Virus record (IMG/VR): IMGVR_UViG_3300022751_000025
Location: 1 to 40,696 of that record
Length of the DNA stretch: 40,696 nt
Source of the DNA: a virus
Reading direction: 5' to 3' (one strand)
The notes below the pieces were generated by a model that was not told the origin of the DNA, did no database searches, and saw only the letters and a program-made list of their open reading frames with translations. The first letter of the stretch is position 1, and each line of letters begins with the position of its first letter. Shown in pieces: positions 8,116-15,241 of this stretch. The position numbers were made by a program, and so were the translations under genes.

Positions 8116-8955
8116 ATGGCCATAAACGAATTTAAACAGGAACGAATAGACTTCGCCAAGTTTCATAAGACAGCCGAGAAACAGTTATTACCATTCTTTA
8201 AGAAAGCATTAGCCAACAACCTGGGAAATGTTACCGCTTGGGTCGAAACTAATGGCTTGATTGGTGTTCCTGTATCAATGCTTATTGATCAGGCTGTATG
8301 GCGTGAAGTATACCCTAAAGTTTACCAGCTAATCGGAATGAAGATGTGTAGACAGGAATATTACAGACAAAGGAGATTAGAAGGTGCTGCAGAAACAAAA
8401 GCAAGTGCAATTGAATTCCTTGTTGATGTATGGTCTGGTAAAATGCGGGAATATGCTGGCGAATATGTGAATTTCATTGAATCTAAGCTTAACGCGACTA
8501 CTATTGAGATTATTGAGCGCGCATTGGGTGAAGCAGGATCATTAGAATTAGATGCTAAAGGTAGATTGAGATTTTTCTACGACAAAATAAAGTCCGATTT
8601 CTTATCAAGATCAAAAAATATATCAAGAACAGAAACTACACGAATTGCGGCGCTGGGTAAAGAAATCGGGGCTACTTCATGGATAGAAGAACAAGGTCAA
8701 GGAGGGTATCGGGCGTGGTTAGGGCGTGTTTCCGGTGAAAGGCCAACACATTTAGCTACTAACAACACCGTAATACAGTTAGATGGTTTTTATACCGTAG
8801 GCGGTCATCAATGCAAAAGACCTGGAGATTCATCTCTCCCTATTGAAGAAGTCGCGAATTGCCGTTGCTGTGAAACTTTTATGTCAGGGAGAAGATACGA
8901 CCAATATTTGAAAAGAGGTCGTATCGCTGGAGGTAAAATAACGGGAGCTAGTTAG
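8116..8955 (+). CDS. MuF-like head morphogenesis protein
   Basis: 279 aa. The C-terminal half carries the Phage_Mu_F signature: SRTETTRIAALG, then W-x-E-x-Q, RPTHLATN, a GGHQCKRPGDSSLP segment and NCRC at the end. Members of the SPP1 gp7 / Mu F family are minor head proteins bound to the portal and sometimes ejected with DNA. It lies directly after the portal and ends the first head block, facing the leftward cassette that begins at 10208. Confidence 0.88.
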   Translation: MAINEFKQERIDFAKFHKTAEKQLLPFFKKALANNLGNVTAWVETNGLIGVPVSMLIDQAVWREVYPKVYQLIGMKMCRQEYYRQRRLEGAAETKASAIEFLVDVWSGKMREYAGEYVNFIESKLNATTIEIIERALGEAGSLELDAKGRLRFFYDKIKSDFLSRSKNISRTETTRIAALGKEIGATSWIEEQGQGGYRAWLGRVSGERPTHLATNNTVIQLDGFYTVGGHQCKRPGDSSLPIEEVANCRCCETFMSGRRYDQYLKRGRIAGGKITGAS

Positions 8956-8979
8956 TATAAATATGTAACTGGTTACGGA

Positions 8980-9132
8980 TTATTTCAACAATTCTGAAAC
9001 CCATTCAGTGAACATTTTATTTACTGACCTCGGGTATTTTTCGGTCAACTCAGTCCATACTTTTGAATCTATTCTTAGCCCTGGAGTTATAGTTTTATAT
9101 TTTTTTGGTCTACCTGCTTTTTTCTTTTCCAT
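8980..9132 (-). CDS. Small AT-hook / ribbon-helix-helix-like DNA-binding protein
   Basis: 50 aa. The N-terminus has KKKAGRPKKYK, an AT-hook-like GRPKK, followed by LRIDSKVWTELTEKYPRSV and a helix to the end, which resembles a ribbon-helix-helix fold (beta strand, then two helices). It is the last gene of the leftward cassette 10208-8980, after the terminator-like hairpin at 9143-9171. It may be a cassette regulator. The start is the only ATG that keeps the basic N-terminus. Confidence 0.68.
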   Translation of the reverse strand: MEKKKAGRPKKYKTITPGLRIDSKVWTELTEKYPRSVNKMFTEWVSELLK

Positions 9133-9142
9133 GATTTTTAGG

Positions 9143-9171
9143 TTTAAAACCCCGCAACTTTCGAGGCGGGG
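9143..9171 (-). terminator. Rho-independent terminator, minus strand
   Basis: CCCCGC (9150-9155) pairs with GCGGGG (9166-9171) around a 10-nt loop. On the minus strand it is followed by TTTTAAA. It lies between the PP-loop gene and the RHH-like gene and may reduce expression of the latter. Confidence 0.7.
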
Positions 9172-9209
9172 CGGATATGGCGTTAATATTATAATTGAAT
9201 TATTAGTAG

Positions 9210-9977
9210 TTACTTAAACTTCTCTTCGCAAAAAATACCGCAATCAGGCATTTTTAGGGTTTTCATACTTCTGCCTTTTGCCTCTACTGGCAATTCATCA
9301 AGAAATAATCTTTTCCCTTTATATCTTACTAATCGGCAACCTAGCCTCCTGCTCTGCTCTGCTCTTTCTTTAAATACATCCGGATAAACTTCCCTTACTT
9401 TATTCCAGTAAGTAGGGGATGTCGCTTTAACACAACCTTTACAATTAGCATTAACGAACCCCATACGGTAAGCTTCTGGAAGCTCTATGCCAGCTGACAC
9501 GATGATATCTATACACTCCTGTTTTCCTATTTTGTGGAATCCTAAGATGTCAATAACGTTGCTCCGTTCTGTAAGTTTAAATCGGTCTAGCCTCCCCTTT
9601 TCTTCAGAAGTGAACCCCATTACAATATGATCGAATGTATTGTTTTGCTCCCAGTATTTACGTGCGTCTTTTTTAAGCGTAGAAGTACAAACGGCTCCAT
9701 ATATACCAGACATGTACGTAAGCTTATCAAAAACCTGTACTATTGAAGCGTCAGGAAATTTAGGGTTTACGCATTTTTCTATAGGATGCCCAATCCATCT
9801 TTCTACATCATTTAAAAACCTATGATTATCGTCCCCCTCTTCTGATATAGGGTTATTAACTATACGTATAGTGTTGTTGCTTCCATATAGATCTACTACG
9901 TATTTAGCAGCAACCGCTGAAGCAGCGCCACAAGAGAACCACACTACTATTGTTTTACCTTCTAATACTTCTAACAT
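9210..9977 (-). CDS. PP-loop ATPase, PAPS-reductase-like family
   Basis: 255 aa. The N-terminal SCGAAS (15-20) is the SxGxxS-type PP-loop of N-type ATP pyrophosphatases, as in PAPS reductases and related nucleotide or RNA modification enzymes. Conserved-looking cysteines follow: C97, C179-x2-C182, C214 and C246-x3-C250, a pattern able to hold a metal or Fe-S cluster. Phages often carry such genes, but substrates are mostly unknown; sulfate reduction and base or nucleic-acid modification are both possible. It is encoded against the structural operon, in a cassette with two small genes. Confidence 0.82.
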   Translation of the reverse strand: MLEVLEGKTIVVWFSCGAASAVAAKYVVDLYGSNNTIRIVNNPISEEGDDNHRFLNDVERWIGHPIEKCVNPKFPDASIVQVFDKLTYMSGIYGAVCTSTLKKDARKYWEQNNTFDHIVMGFTSEEKGRLDRFKLTERSNVIDILGFHKIGKQECIDIIVSAGIELPEAYRMGFVNANCKGCVKATSPTYWNKVREVYPDVFKERAEQSRRLGCRLVRYKGKRLFLDELPVEAKGRSMKTLKMPDCGIFCEEKFK

Positions 9978-10001
9978 AATCGTTTGTTTTTGTTTTAATG
10001 A

Positions 10002-10027
10002 AGCCCGGATATTTCACCGGGCTATTT
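10002..10027. terminator. Hairpin with weak terminator features
   Basis: AGCCCGG (10002-10008) pairs perfectly with CCGGGCT (10017-10023), 8-nt loop, followed on the plus strand by ATTTTAG. It lies between two leftward genes. On the minus strand there is no strong T-run, so it may instead be a processing or stability hairpin. Confidence 0.5.
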
Positions 10028-10031
10028 TAGT

Positions 10032-10208
10032 TTAGTTAAGTGTTTGTACTAATGCGCGCTCAGCAATGAAGACTATTTTATCTCCTGATGCGAATATCGA
10101 ACACATGATTAGTTCGTTTTCTGATATCTCATTTTCAACCTGAAATACGATACCGCCAAAAATAAATAATTGGCCTTTTTTGATGTTTTTTAATGTTACT
10201 GTTTTCAT
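10032..10208 (-). CDS. Small protein of unknown function
   Basis: 58 aa, starting MKTVTLKNIKKGQLF. The GQLFIFGGIVFQV and later GDKIVFIAE segments predict a small beta-rich fold. The start at 10208 is preferred over longer forms because the promoter at 10239-10269 would be inside any longer gene. It is first in the leftward cassette and precedes the PP-loop gene by 54 bp. Confidence 0.7.
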   Translation of the reverse strand: MKTVTLKNIKKGQLFIFGGIVFQVENEISENELIMCSIFASGDKIVFIAERALVQTLN

Positions 10209-10238
10209 AATCTTATACCGTTTGTTTGTTTCGGTATG

Positions 10239-10269
10239 TAAATATACGAATAATAAATGCACGTGCAAA
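10239..10269 (-). promoter_or_regulatory. Leftward promoter of the PP-loop cassette
   Basis: On the minus strand TTTG (10269-10266), a 19-bp spacer and TATATTTA (10246-10239), near-consensus for Bacteroidota, about 30 bp before the ATG at 10208. Confidence 0.65.
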
Positions 10270-10318
10270 TATATATATGATCTATTATTTAACATGACAT
10301 TAATATGACAATTTGAAT

Positions 10319-10352
10319 TTTGTACGACAATCGAATAAATAATTTATATTTG
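10319..10352 (+). promoter_or_regulatory. Promoter for cysteine-peptidase-like gene
   Basis: TTTG (10319-10322), 22-bp spacer, TATATTTG (10345-10352), then only three bases before the ATG at 10356. Transcription should begin at or next to the start codon, giving a leaderless mRNA. Confidence 0.6.
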
Positions 10353-10355
10353 AGT

Positions 10356-10820
10356 ATGCTAAAACAAAAAAATCCATACGGCTGCGGTTTATACGCGGTG
10401 GCAAATGCTTGTAATTTAGACAAATTCGCCACGGATGAACGTGTAGAGTCAAGTAAAATAAACGGGTCATCAAACGGCATGCTGTCTAAGTACTTATTAG
10501 AAGATGGAACGGGGTTTTACCTACAGCCCTTATTTTATGACGCGCATGCTGATAAATTACCCTTCAATCAAACCGAATATAAGGTCAATGGAGATGTGTT
10601 AGCACTTCCATTGGTGTTATGCTGCAAATTATCAGAAAATGGATTCTGGCACATGATAGGCGCACACCTTGATAAGCATGGAGTGCTGTATGTTTATGAC
10701 TCGCTGCGGGATGATGTATTTGAAACTACATTGGCAGAGGTGCACAATTATTACCATTCCGTGTTTGGGCTATATGCCTTTTGCGACCTTAACACTGGTG
10801 AATATGCGTTTATTTTGTAA
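10356..10820 (+). CDS. Papain/C39-fold cysteine-peptidase-like protein
   Basis: 154 aa from the ATG at 10356; an upstream in-frame ATG at 10320 would lie inside the promoter. C10 sits in YGCGLYAVANA, like the catalytic Cys-Gly at a helix start in C39/papain-fold peptidases. H99 in WHMIGAHLD and D115 in LYVYDSL match the usual H then D order. No signal peptide. It lies between the head genes and the prohead protease, in its own transcription unit. It might process a head protein or act on the host; catalytic activity is inferred only from the triad spacing. Confidence 0.62.
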   Translation: MLKQKNPYGCGLYAVANACNLDKFATDERVESSKINGSSNGMLSKYLLEDGTGFYLQPLFYDAHADKLPFNQTEYKVNGDVLALPLVLCCKLSENGFWHMIGAHLDKHGVLYVYDSLRDDVFETTLAEVHNYYHSVFGLYAFCDLNTGEYAFIL

Positions 10821-10832
10821 CCAAAATGTTAC
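10817..10832. promoter_or_regulatory. Palindromic operator-like site C (GTAAC-N6-GTTAC)
   Basis: GTAACCAAAATGTTAC, perfect half-sites, overlapping the stop codon of the cysteine-peptidase-like gene and 22 bp before a TATATTTG box. Confidence 0.65.
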
Positions 10833-10854
10833 TTTAATATGTAGATGTAAGTCG

Positions 10855-10928
10855 TATATTTGAATTGAAAAACATAATGAGAGCGTTAATTTAGAAACCG
10901 ATATAGCTGGATGGCGTATCGGTTTTTT
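10855..10928 (+). ncRNA. Candidate small RNA with own promoter and terminator
   Basis: TATATTTG at 10855-10862 (with a weak TTTA 18 bp upstream) is followed within 70 bp by a strong terminator at 10895-10928. No gene of normal size fits between; only a 5-codon ORF (ATG at 10877) exists. A transcript of about 60 nt or a short leader with early termination is predicted. Confidence 0.45.
10895..10928 (+). terminator. Rho-independent terminator
   Basis: AAACCGATA (10895-10903) pairs perfectly with TATCGGTTT (10917-10925), 13-nt loop, followed by a T-run to 10928. Confidence 0.85.
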
Positions 10929-10934
10929 ATTTAA

Positions 10935-10964
10935 TTTGCATTTGTGATTTAATTACTATATTTG
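10935..10964 (+). promoter_or_regulatory. Promoter for protease/capsid operon
   Basis: TTTG (10935-10938), 18-bp spacer, TATATTTG (10957-10964), 24 bp before the ATG at 10989. Palindromic site D follows directly, between this box and the gene. Confidence 0.65.
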
Positions 10965-10970
10965 ACGTAG

Positions 10971-10986
10971 GTAATATTATTGTTAC
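10971..10986. promoter_or_regulatory. Palindromic operator-like site D (GTAAT-N6-GTTAC)
   Basis: GTAATATTATTGTTAC, 9 of 10 half-site positions match. It ends 2 bp before the ATG at 10989, downstream of the -7 box, a position where binding would block elongation or initiation. Confidence 0.6.
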
Positions 10987-10988
10987 AT

Positions 10989-11117
10989 ATGGATAAGGAA
11001 AAAGAAAATAAGTCAGAAGAAGCCCTGAAAAAGGCAAAGGATAAAACATCTGATCCTAAGATTAAATCCGAAATTGACAAGAAATTGAAATACGTAAATA
11101 ATCAATTCAATAAATGA
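10989..11117 (+). CDS. Small highly charged protein
   Basis: 42 aa, almost entirely Lys, Glu, Asp, Ser and Asn, beginning MDKEKENKSEEALKKAK; probably one helix or disordered. It overlaps the prohead protease start by 4 nt (ATGA), which supports translation. It might be a small scaffold-like helper or a leader for coupling; the function is unknown. Confidence 0.65.
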   Translation: MDKEKENKSEEALKKAKDKTSDPKIKSEIDKKLKYVNNQFNK

Positions 11118-11938
11118 GCGTTTTTAAAAGCATCTACTTTCCTAAAAAAGAGTTCGCCACTAAAGAAGAAATGTTTTCCGAATTCAGGGATAACATCGCT
11201 GGTATCATTGATTTGAAGAAAGCTGATATTCAAAAATCATGCGATAAAGGCGTAGCCGTAACGTGTAAATCTTTGGATTTGTTGAAGTTCCAGGATCAAC
11301 TAAAGGCTATCAAGATTGATGATAATTACTACTATGTAGCGGTTAATACTACCCGTATTCTGGATAGCCATAATGATTTACATCTTGATGGGCTATGGAA
11401 TAAATCTGTTAAAGATCAACAGGGTAATAATTACTTAGTAGCCGACCACAACTTGTGTATTGATGATGTTATTGTCAAAAAAGAACACATAGAAATGTTT
11501 GTGGCTATGCTGCCATTTGCGTTACTTGGAAAGGATTACCCCGGTAATACTCAGGCACTGGTTTATAAGTTTCCAAAAGACAAGGTAATCCATAGCAAAG
11601 CTAAAGAATGGCTAGATAGCGGAGACCAGATTGAAGCCAGTGTAAGGATGCAGTATGTTGATATTGCCTTTGCAATGGATAGCAACGCACCACAGGACGC
11701 AACAGAGAAAAAGAATTATGATGATAATTTCGGGTACATAGCGAACAGTAAAGATTTCGAGTATATCCCATATTACTTTATCATTAAAGAAGCTAAGAAT
11801 ATCAGAGAGAGTAGCCTTGTGGTATTTGGAAGCAACCCCGTAACAGGGAATATCAACAACGTAGAGCCGGAGAAATCCACTTTAACTATAGAGCCGCCCG
11901 TGAGCACTCAAAAGTCAGTTTGGGACTATTACATTTAA
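11114..11938 (+). CDS. Prohead serine protease
   Basis: 274 aa. The NTTRILDSHNDLHLDGLW segment, H112 in LVADHN, and S176 in GDQIEASVRMQYVD match the layout of HK97-type prohead proteases (catalytic His then Ser before a beta strand). These enzymes cut the scaffold domain of the capsid protein and themselves before DNA packaging. The C-terminal ~50 aa look disordered. The capsid gene follows after 10 bp and has a matching removable N-terminal domain. Confidence 0.82.
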   Translation: MSVFKSIYFPKKEFATKEEMFSEFRDNIAGIIDLKKADIQKSCDKGVAVTCKSLDLLKFQDQLKAIKIDDNYYYVAVNTTRILDSHNDLHLDGLWNKSVKDQQGNNYLVADHNLCIDDVIVKKEHIEMFVAMLPFALLGKDYPGNTQALVYKFPKDKVIHSKAKEWLDSGDQIEASVRMQYVDIAFAMDSNAPQDATEKKNYDDNFGYIANSKDFEYIPYYFIIKEAKNIRESSLVVFGSNPVTGNINNVEPEKSTLTIEPPVSTQKSVWDYYI

Positions 11939-11948
11939 ACAAAAGAAA

Positions 11949-13346
11949 ATGAAAAAAGGTAAATTATTCGGGGTGGCCATAGCGCATGTAGAAGGCTTAA
12001 AGGCAAACCGATTCTTCGGGGATGATGACGAAGAGACAAAGAAAAAAGAGGCGCTTAAAGCCGTAAAAGACGCTGCGGAAAAAGCGGCTAAAGACGCTAT
12101 GCCTGATCTAATCAAGGCAGGTATTGAATCAGAAGAAGCAAAAGCGATTATCAAAGCTATTGTTGAATCTGTATCAAAACACTTAAAAGTAACTGATCCG
12201 GCAGACGATACCGAAAAAACAGTTGAAGAGCTGTTCAAGGCTATGCAAAAACAGCATAACGATTTGGCATTGGCTTTTCAGAATAAAGGTAAAGACGAGA
12301 ACAAAAAAGGTTCTTTTATTGCTTTTGTTGAGAAAAATATTGCTGACAACCCGGGAACTTATAACGAAAAAACAGATACAGGTATCGGTGCAAACAGAAA
12401 TTACAGCGCGCAGATGACAATTAAGGCTGCGGCTTTAATGACAACTGCAAACGTTATTCCTAATATCGCTGGCGGTTTTTCTCCTCTATTTGGTAACTAC
12501 ATTGATGCTGAAATCGGTCATGTTCCAAAGCCTGATAATGTTATTTTACCACTAATCACGGTAAAAAATCAACCAGGTACAGAAAACATCTGGTATTCAG
12601 GCCGTATCAACGAAGAAGGGGACGCTCAGTTTATCGCAGAGGGCGCGTTAAAACCGCTTGCTGATGCTGAATGGAAATCATACAAAGCCCTTATTTTTGA
12701 AGTTGCTGTACGTTGGAAGTTCACAAAACGTTTAATGAACCATGCACCGGCTGTTGTTTCTGACTTTTTAGAGCATGCAAACGAACTGGTTGAGCAAAAG
12801 ATTGACGATTCACTATTGTTCCAGGTTGCTGATGCGACTAATTTCGCTGGATTGGCTCAATCTGCAGGTGCATTTGTCGTGCCTCCGCAATTAGCTGAAT
12901 ACTACGAAAGAGCTAACATTTATGATGTGATTAACGCAATGGCGTCACGTATCCGTTTGTCTAACTTTAAAGGCCAGTTAACAGCTGTTTTAAACACTGT
13001 TTGGGAGGCTAAAATGATGGGTATCAAGGATGCAGAAGGTCGTTATATTACTCCTCCTTTTGTTACTCCTGATGGACGTAAAGTTGGTTCTGTAAATATT
13101 GTTTTCTCTAATAAAATCGACGACGACGCAATTTTGATAGGTGATCTTAAACGCTTCAATGTTGTTTTCGCTGAGAATATCCAATATGACGAAGGTTACG
13201 AAAATGATGATTTCTCTAAAAACTTAGTTTCCCGTAAATTGGAGGCTTTCTTAGGTACCTACATCAACCCTGCTTATGCTGGATCGATTCTGTACGATGA
13301 GATATCTAGTGTTCTTACTGATATTTCAGCACCTGCAGTAGTATAA
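11949..13346 (+). CDS. Major capsid protein with N-terminal scaffold (delta) domain
   Basis: 465 aa. Residues ~25-115 are Lys/Glu/Ala-rich and predicted helical (DDDEETKKKEALKAVKDAAE begins it), like the delta scaffold domain of HK97-type capsid proteins. Residues ~150-465 form the HK97-fold capsid region, including FSPLFGNYIDAEIG, a WYSGRINEEGDAQFIAEG loop and LDxRKL-like C-terminal parts. The preceding prohead protease should remove the N-terminal domain. It is the main shell protein; the hairpin at 13359-13386 follows it. Confidence 0.92.
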   Translation: MKKGKLFGVAIAHVEGLKANRFFGDDDEETKKKEALKAVKDAAEKAAKDAMPDLIKAGIESEEAKAIIKAIVESVSKHLKVTDPADDTEKTVEELFKAMQKQHNDLALAFQNKGKDENKKGSFIAFVEKNIADNPGTYNEKTDTGIGANRNYSAQMTIKAAALMTTANVIPNIAGGFSPLFGNYIDAEIGHVPKPDNVILPLITVKNQPGTENIWYSGRINEEGDAQFIAEGALKPLADAEWKSYKALIFEVAVRWKFTKRLMNHAPAVVSDFLEHANELVEQKIDDSLLFQVADATNFAGLAQSAGAFVVPPQLAEYYERANIYDVINAMASRIRLSNFKGQLTAVLNTVWEAKMMGIKDAEGRYITPPFVTPDGRKVGSVNIVFSNKIDDDAILIGDLKRFNVVFAENIQYDEGYENDDFSKNLVSRKLEAFLGTYINPAYAGSILYDEISSVLTDISAPAVV

Positions 13347-13358
13347 TTAAACATTTAT

Positions 13359-13386
13359 ATCCGCTATGCTTAACGGCGTAGCGGAT
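13359..13386. terminator. Hairpin after capsid gene
   Basis: ATCCGCTATGC (13359-13369) pairs with GCGTAGCGGAT (13376-13386), 11 bp with one G-U pair and a TTAACG loop. The following TTAATTT is only a weak T-run, so it may give partial termination or protect the abundant capsid mRNA. Confidence 0.65.
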
Positions 13387-13406
13387 TAATTTAAACATCA
13401 ATACAA

Positions 13407-13655
13407 ATGTCAAACGAAAGAACGCCAACATTAGAATTAAACAAAGATTCGGAAGCACGTTTTAGCTCTAAAAAAATGCTTACTGATAATGCCGATAAAG
13501 GCACTAAGATAAGATACACAGACCGAATGGCTGTTGAGATTATTAAAGATACTGACTTTTATAAAAAAGGACAGCTCATTAACCCTCACAAAGTAAAGGG
13601 GCAGGCTTTGATTGATCAAAAGATAGGTAAAAAATACGTTGCTAAAGAAGACTAG
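13407..13655 (+). CDS. Small protein of unknown function after capsid
   Basis: 82 aa, soluble and charged, with YTDRMAVEIIKDTDFYKKGQ in the middle and a C-terminus ending GKKYVAKED. The centre looks like a small beta-fold and the position suggests a head protein, but no family is recognised. It is followed at once by a strong bidirectional terminator. Confidence 0.75.
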   Translation: MSNERTPTLELNKDSEARFSSKKMLTDNADKGTKIRYTDRMAVEIIKDTDFYKKGQLINPHKVKGQALIDQKIGKKYVAKED

Positions 13656-13674
13656 CAGCTACATTTGAAGATAT

Positions 13675-13707
13675 AAAAAGCCATGTATTAATTTGCATGG
13701 CTTTTTT
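13675..13707. terminator. Bidirectional rho-independent terminator
   Basis: AAAAAGCCATG (13675-13685) pairs perfectly with CATGGCTTTTT (13696-13706), 10-nt loop. There is a T-run on either strand. It lies between convergent genes ending at 13655 (plus) and 13706 (minus). Confidence 0.9.
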
Positions 13708-13966
13708 ATTGAGGAATACCATGCCACAGCGCGTCATAACTGACCCTTATTGCTCTTCGATCACTTCCTGTTTCAGAGAAAAGTCTAACACTTGCACGTA
13801 CCATTTTTAATATCATTACCCGGTAATAAAGATCTTTGTTTATAATAGGGTGGCTATCAGGAAATGTGCATAATACAACGGCTTTCCCATTTGAACATTT
13901 CATTGTCACTTTGTTCATGATAAAATTGTCATTTTCCCATCCTGTTTGAATCGTTATATTTTCCAT
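13706..13966 (-). CDS. Protein of unknown function (antisense cassette 2)
   Basis: 86 aa, beginning MENITIQTGWENDNF, then CSNGKAVVLCTFPDSHPI. It is predicted to be a mixed beta/alpha small soluble protein with two Cys near the middle. It is 2 bp downstream of the leftward gene that starts at 14235 and shares the bidirectional terminator at 13675. Function unknown; an accessory (moron-like) gene is the best description. Confidence 0.72.
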   Translation of the reverse strand: MENITIQTGWENDNFIMNKVTMKCSNGKAVVLCTFPDSHPIINKDLYYRVMILKMVRASVRLFSETGSDRRAIRVSYDALWHGIPQ

Positions 13967-13968
13967 AA

Positions 13969-14235
13969 TTAATATTCTAAAATAGAAGCTAAATTTCTAA
14001 AATCAGGTAAATCTTTTGTATGGCATAACACGGCATAATCACCCATATGGCTATTTAATAAAACTTCCATGCCTAAAAGGATAAATTTCCCTGTTGGTTT
14101 TTCACATATAGATCCACTTATATGTAAAAACCACATTTCAGACATGTATATTCTATTTGGACAGTACCCTTTATTAGTTATGTATTTAGTTCTTTCTTGG
14201 AATATTCTGTTTAAAAGACCTTCTCTGTTTGTCAT
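13969..14235 (-). CDS. Protein of unknown function (antisense cassette 2)
   Basis: 88 aa, beginning MTNREGLLNRIFQERTKY. The ATG at 14235 is chosen over a TTG at 14241 because the TTG lies inside a TATATTTG promoter box that ends three bases before the ATG, which predicts a leaderless mRNA. Contains CPNRIYMSEMW and SHMGDYAVLCH; no domain recognised. First gene of a two-gene leftward cassette inserted between capsid and connector genes. Confidence 0.7.
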   Translation of the reverse strand: MTNREGLLNRIFQERTKYITNKGYCPNRIYMSEMWFLHISGSICEKPTGKFILLGMEVLLNSHMGDYAVLCHTKDLPDFRNLASILEY

Positions 14236-14238
14236 TCT

Positions 14239-14246
14239 CAAATATA
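14239..14246 (-). promoter_or_regulatory. -7 box of leftward cassette 2
   Basis: TATATTTG on the minus strand, followed by AGA and the ATG. No TTG is found at the expected -33 position; palindromic site E is centred about 42 bp upstream of the ATG. Confidence 0.6.
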
Positions 14247-14259
14247 CAAAACCCTATAA

Positions 14260-14289
14260 TTGAAAATTGTAACATTATCACTACATTTG
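14260..14289 (+). promoter_or_regulatory. Promoter for connector/tail operon
   Basis: TTG (14260-14262), 19-bp spacer, TACATTTG (14282-14289): full match to the Bacteroidota consensus, 17 bp before the ATG at 14307. Confidence 0.72.
14269..14284. promoter_or_regulatory. Palindromic operator-like site E (GTAAC-N6-aCTAC)
   Basis: GTAACATTATCACTAC, 8 of 10 half-site positions match. It lies between the -33 and -7 elements of the rightward promoter and overlaps the -7 box. Confidence 0.5.
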
Positions 14290-14306
14290 AATTAAATACT
14301 TAAGCC

Positions 14307-14894
14307 ATGGCATTTCAGTTGATAGACGATTCAGAGTTTAACGAACCAGTAACACTAGCAGAGGTTAAATCTTATTGCCGTATCGATTCGGATTATACAT
14401 CTGATGATAACGAACTTGAAATAATTATGACTGCGGCAAGGACGCGTATAGAGGCTCAAATTAATATAGGGCTCGCTAATCGTGATGTTATTTTACAGTG
14501 GTCTGGTTACGGTATTGAATTGCCTTTATCCCCTACTGGCGAAATAATAGAGGTGACCGATAAAGATGGCGTAATGACAACAGATAAATACACAACCGAT
14601 AATTACCAGGCCAAATCAATTGGCATTAACGATGTCTGCTGTGGTAGTGGGTTTAACTATTTTTATAACATCAATGGCAGCGTAGAAATAAGCAGAAATT
14701 CGGAATACATCAGCAATGATTTATATTCTGTTAAATACAACACCGGATATTCTGAACTGCCTAAAGCTTTAAAAATGGCTCTACTTGCGGAGATAGATTT
14801 TTTGTTTAAGCAAAGAGGCGAACCGGATGATAGCTTGATAAGTCCATCAGCATTACTTTTATGTTCATCGTATTCACGTAACCCGATACTATAA
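14307..14894 (+). CDS. Head-tail connector protein (gp6-like)
   Basis: 195 aa. The N-terminal region NEPVTLAEVKSYCRIDSDYTSDDNELEIIMTAARTRIE is split here only by description; its VTLAEVKSYCRID start and helical ARTRIEAQI stretch are the signature of phage connector proteins of the HK97 gp6 family, which form the ring under the portal. Two adjacent Cys (VCCGSG) lie mid-protein. It heads the tail operon and overlaps the next gene by 1 nt. Confidence 0.85.
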   Translation: MAFQLIDDSEFNEPVTLAEVKSYCRIDSDYTSDDNELEIIMTAARTRIEAQINIGLANRDVILQWSGYGIELPLSPTGEIIEVTDKDGVMTTDKYTTDNYQAKSIGINDVCCGSGFNYFYNINGSVEISRNSEYISNDLYSVKYNTGYSELPKALKMALLAEIDFLFKQRGEPDDSLISPSALLLCSSYSRNPIL

Positions 14895-15241
14895 TGGTAA
14901 ATTCAGGTCAATTAAACCAGCGCATTGAGATATATGCTAGTGAAGATGTAGACGATGGTGCCGGGGGTGTATATCCTCAGTCTGTCCTATATTGGGCAAC
15001 GAGCGCACAGGTTTTACCTCTTAAATATAATCGTTCATTACAGGCTAATCAAGAGCTTTTAAAAGACGGTTTTAAATTTACCATACGCGACCGGAATGAT
15101 AAGACTATTCACCCTGATATGCAAATTAAATACCGGGGTTCATGGCTTACCATTCAATCTGCCATACCGGATTATGTGTACCGTGAGTTTATGGTAATTA
15201 CTGCGATATGGGCAGAAAGACCAGAAAGGATTAGTGAGTAA
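14894..15241 (+). CDS. Head-tail joining / head closure protein
   Basis: 115 aa. The start SGQLNQRIEIYASEDVDDGAG and later DRNDKTIHPDMQIKYRGSWL followed by W in TAIWAE match the SPP1 gp16 / HK97 gp7-like head-tail joining family (small beta barrel). It would plug or extend the connector and dock the tail. It shares one base with the neighbours on both sides, so the order connector, joining protein, gp10-like and terminator is the standard siphovirus one. Confidence 0.85.
   Translation: MVNSGQLNQRIEIYASEDVDDGAGGVYPQSVLYWATSAQVLPLKYNRSLQANQELLKDGFKFTIRDRNDKTIHPDMQIKYRGSWLTIQSAIPDYVYREFMVITAIWAERPERISE

Noticed and set aside
8965-8976. Tenth copy of the palindrome (GTAAC-N2-GTTAC)
   Set aside because: The spacer is 2 rather than 6 bp and it lies between convergent gene ends, so it does not fit the operator class.
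11915-12238. 107-aa minus ORF in the capsid scaffold region
   Set aside because: Low-complexity Ser/Ala-rich mirror of the Lys/Glu/Ala-rich delta domain.
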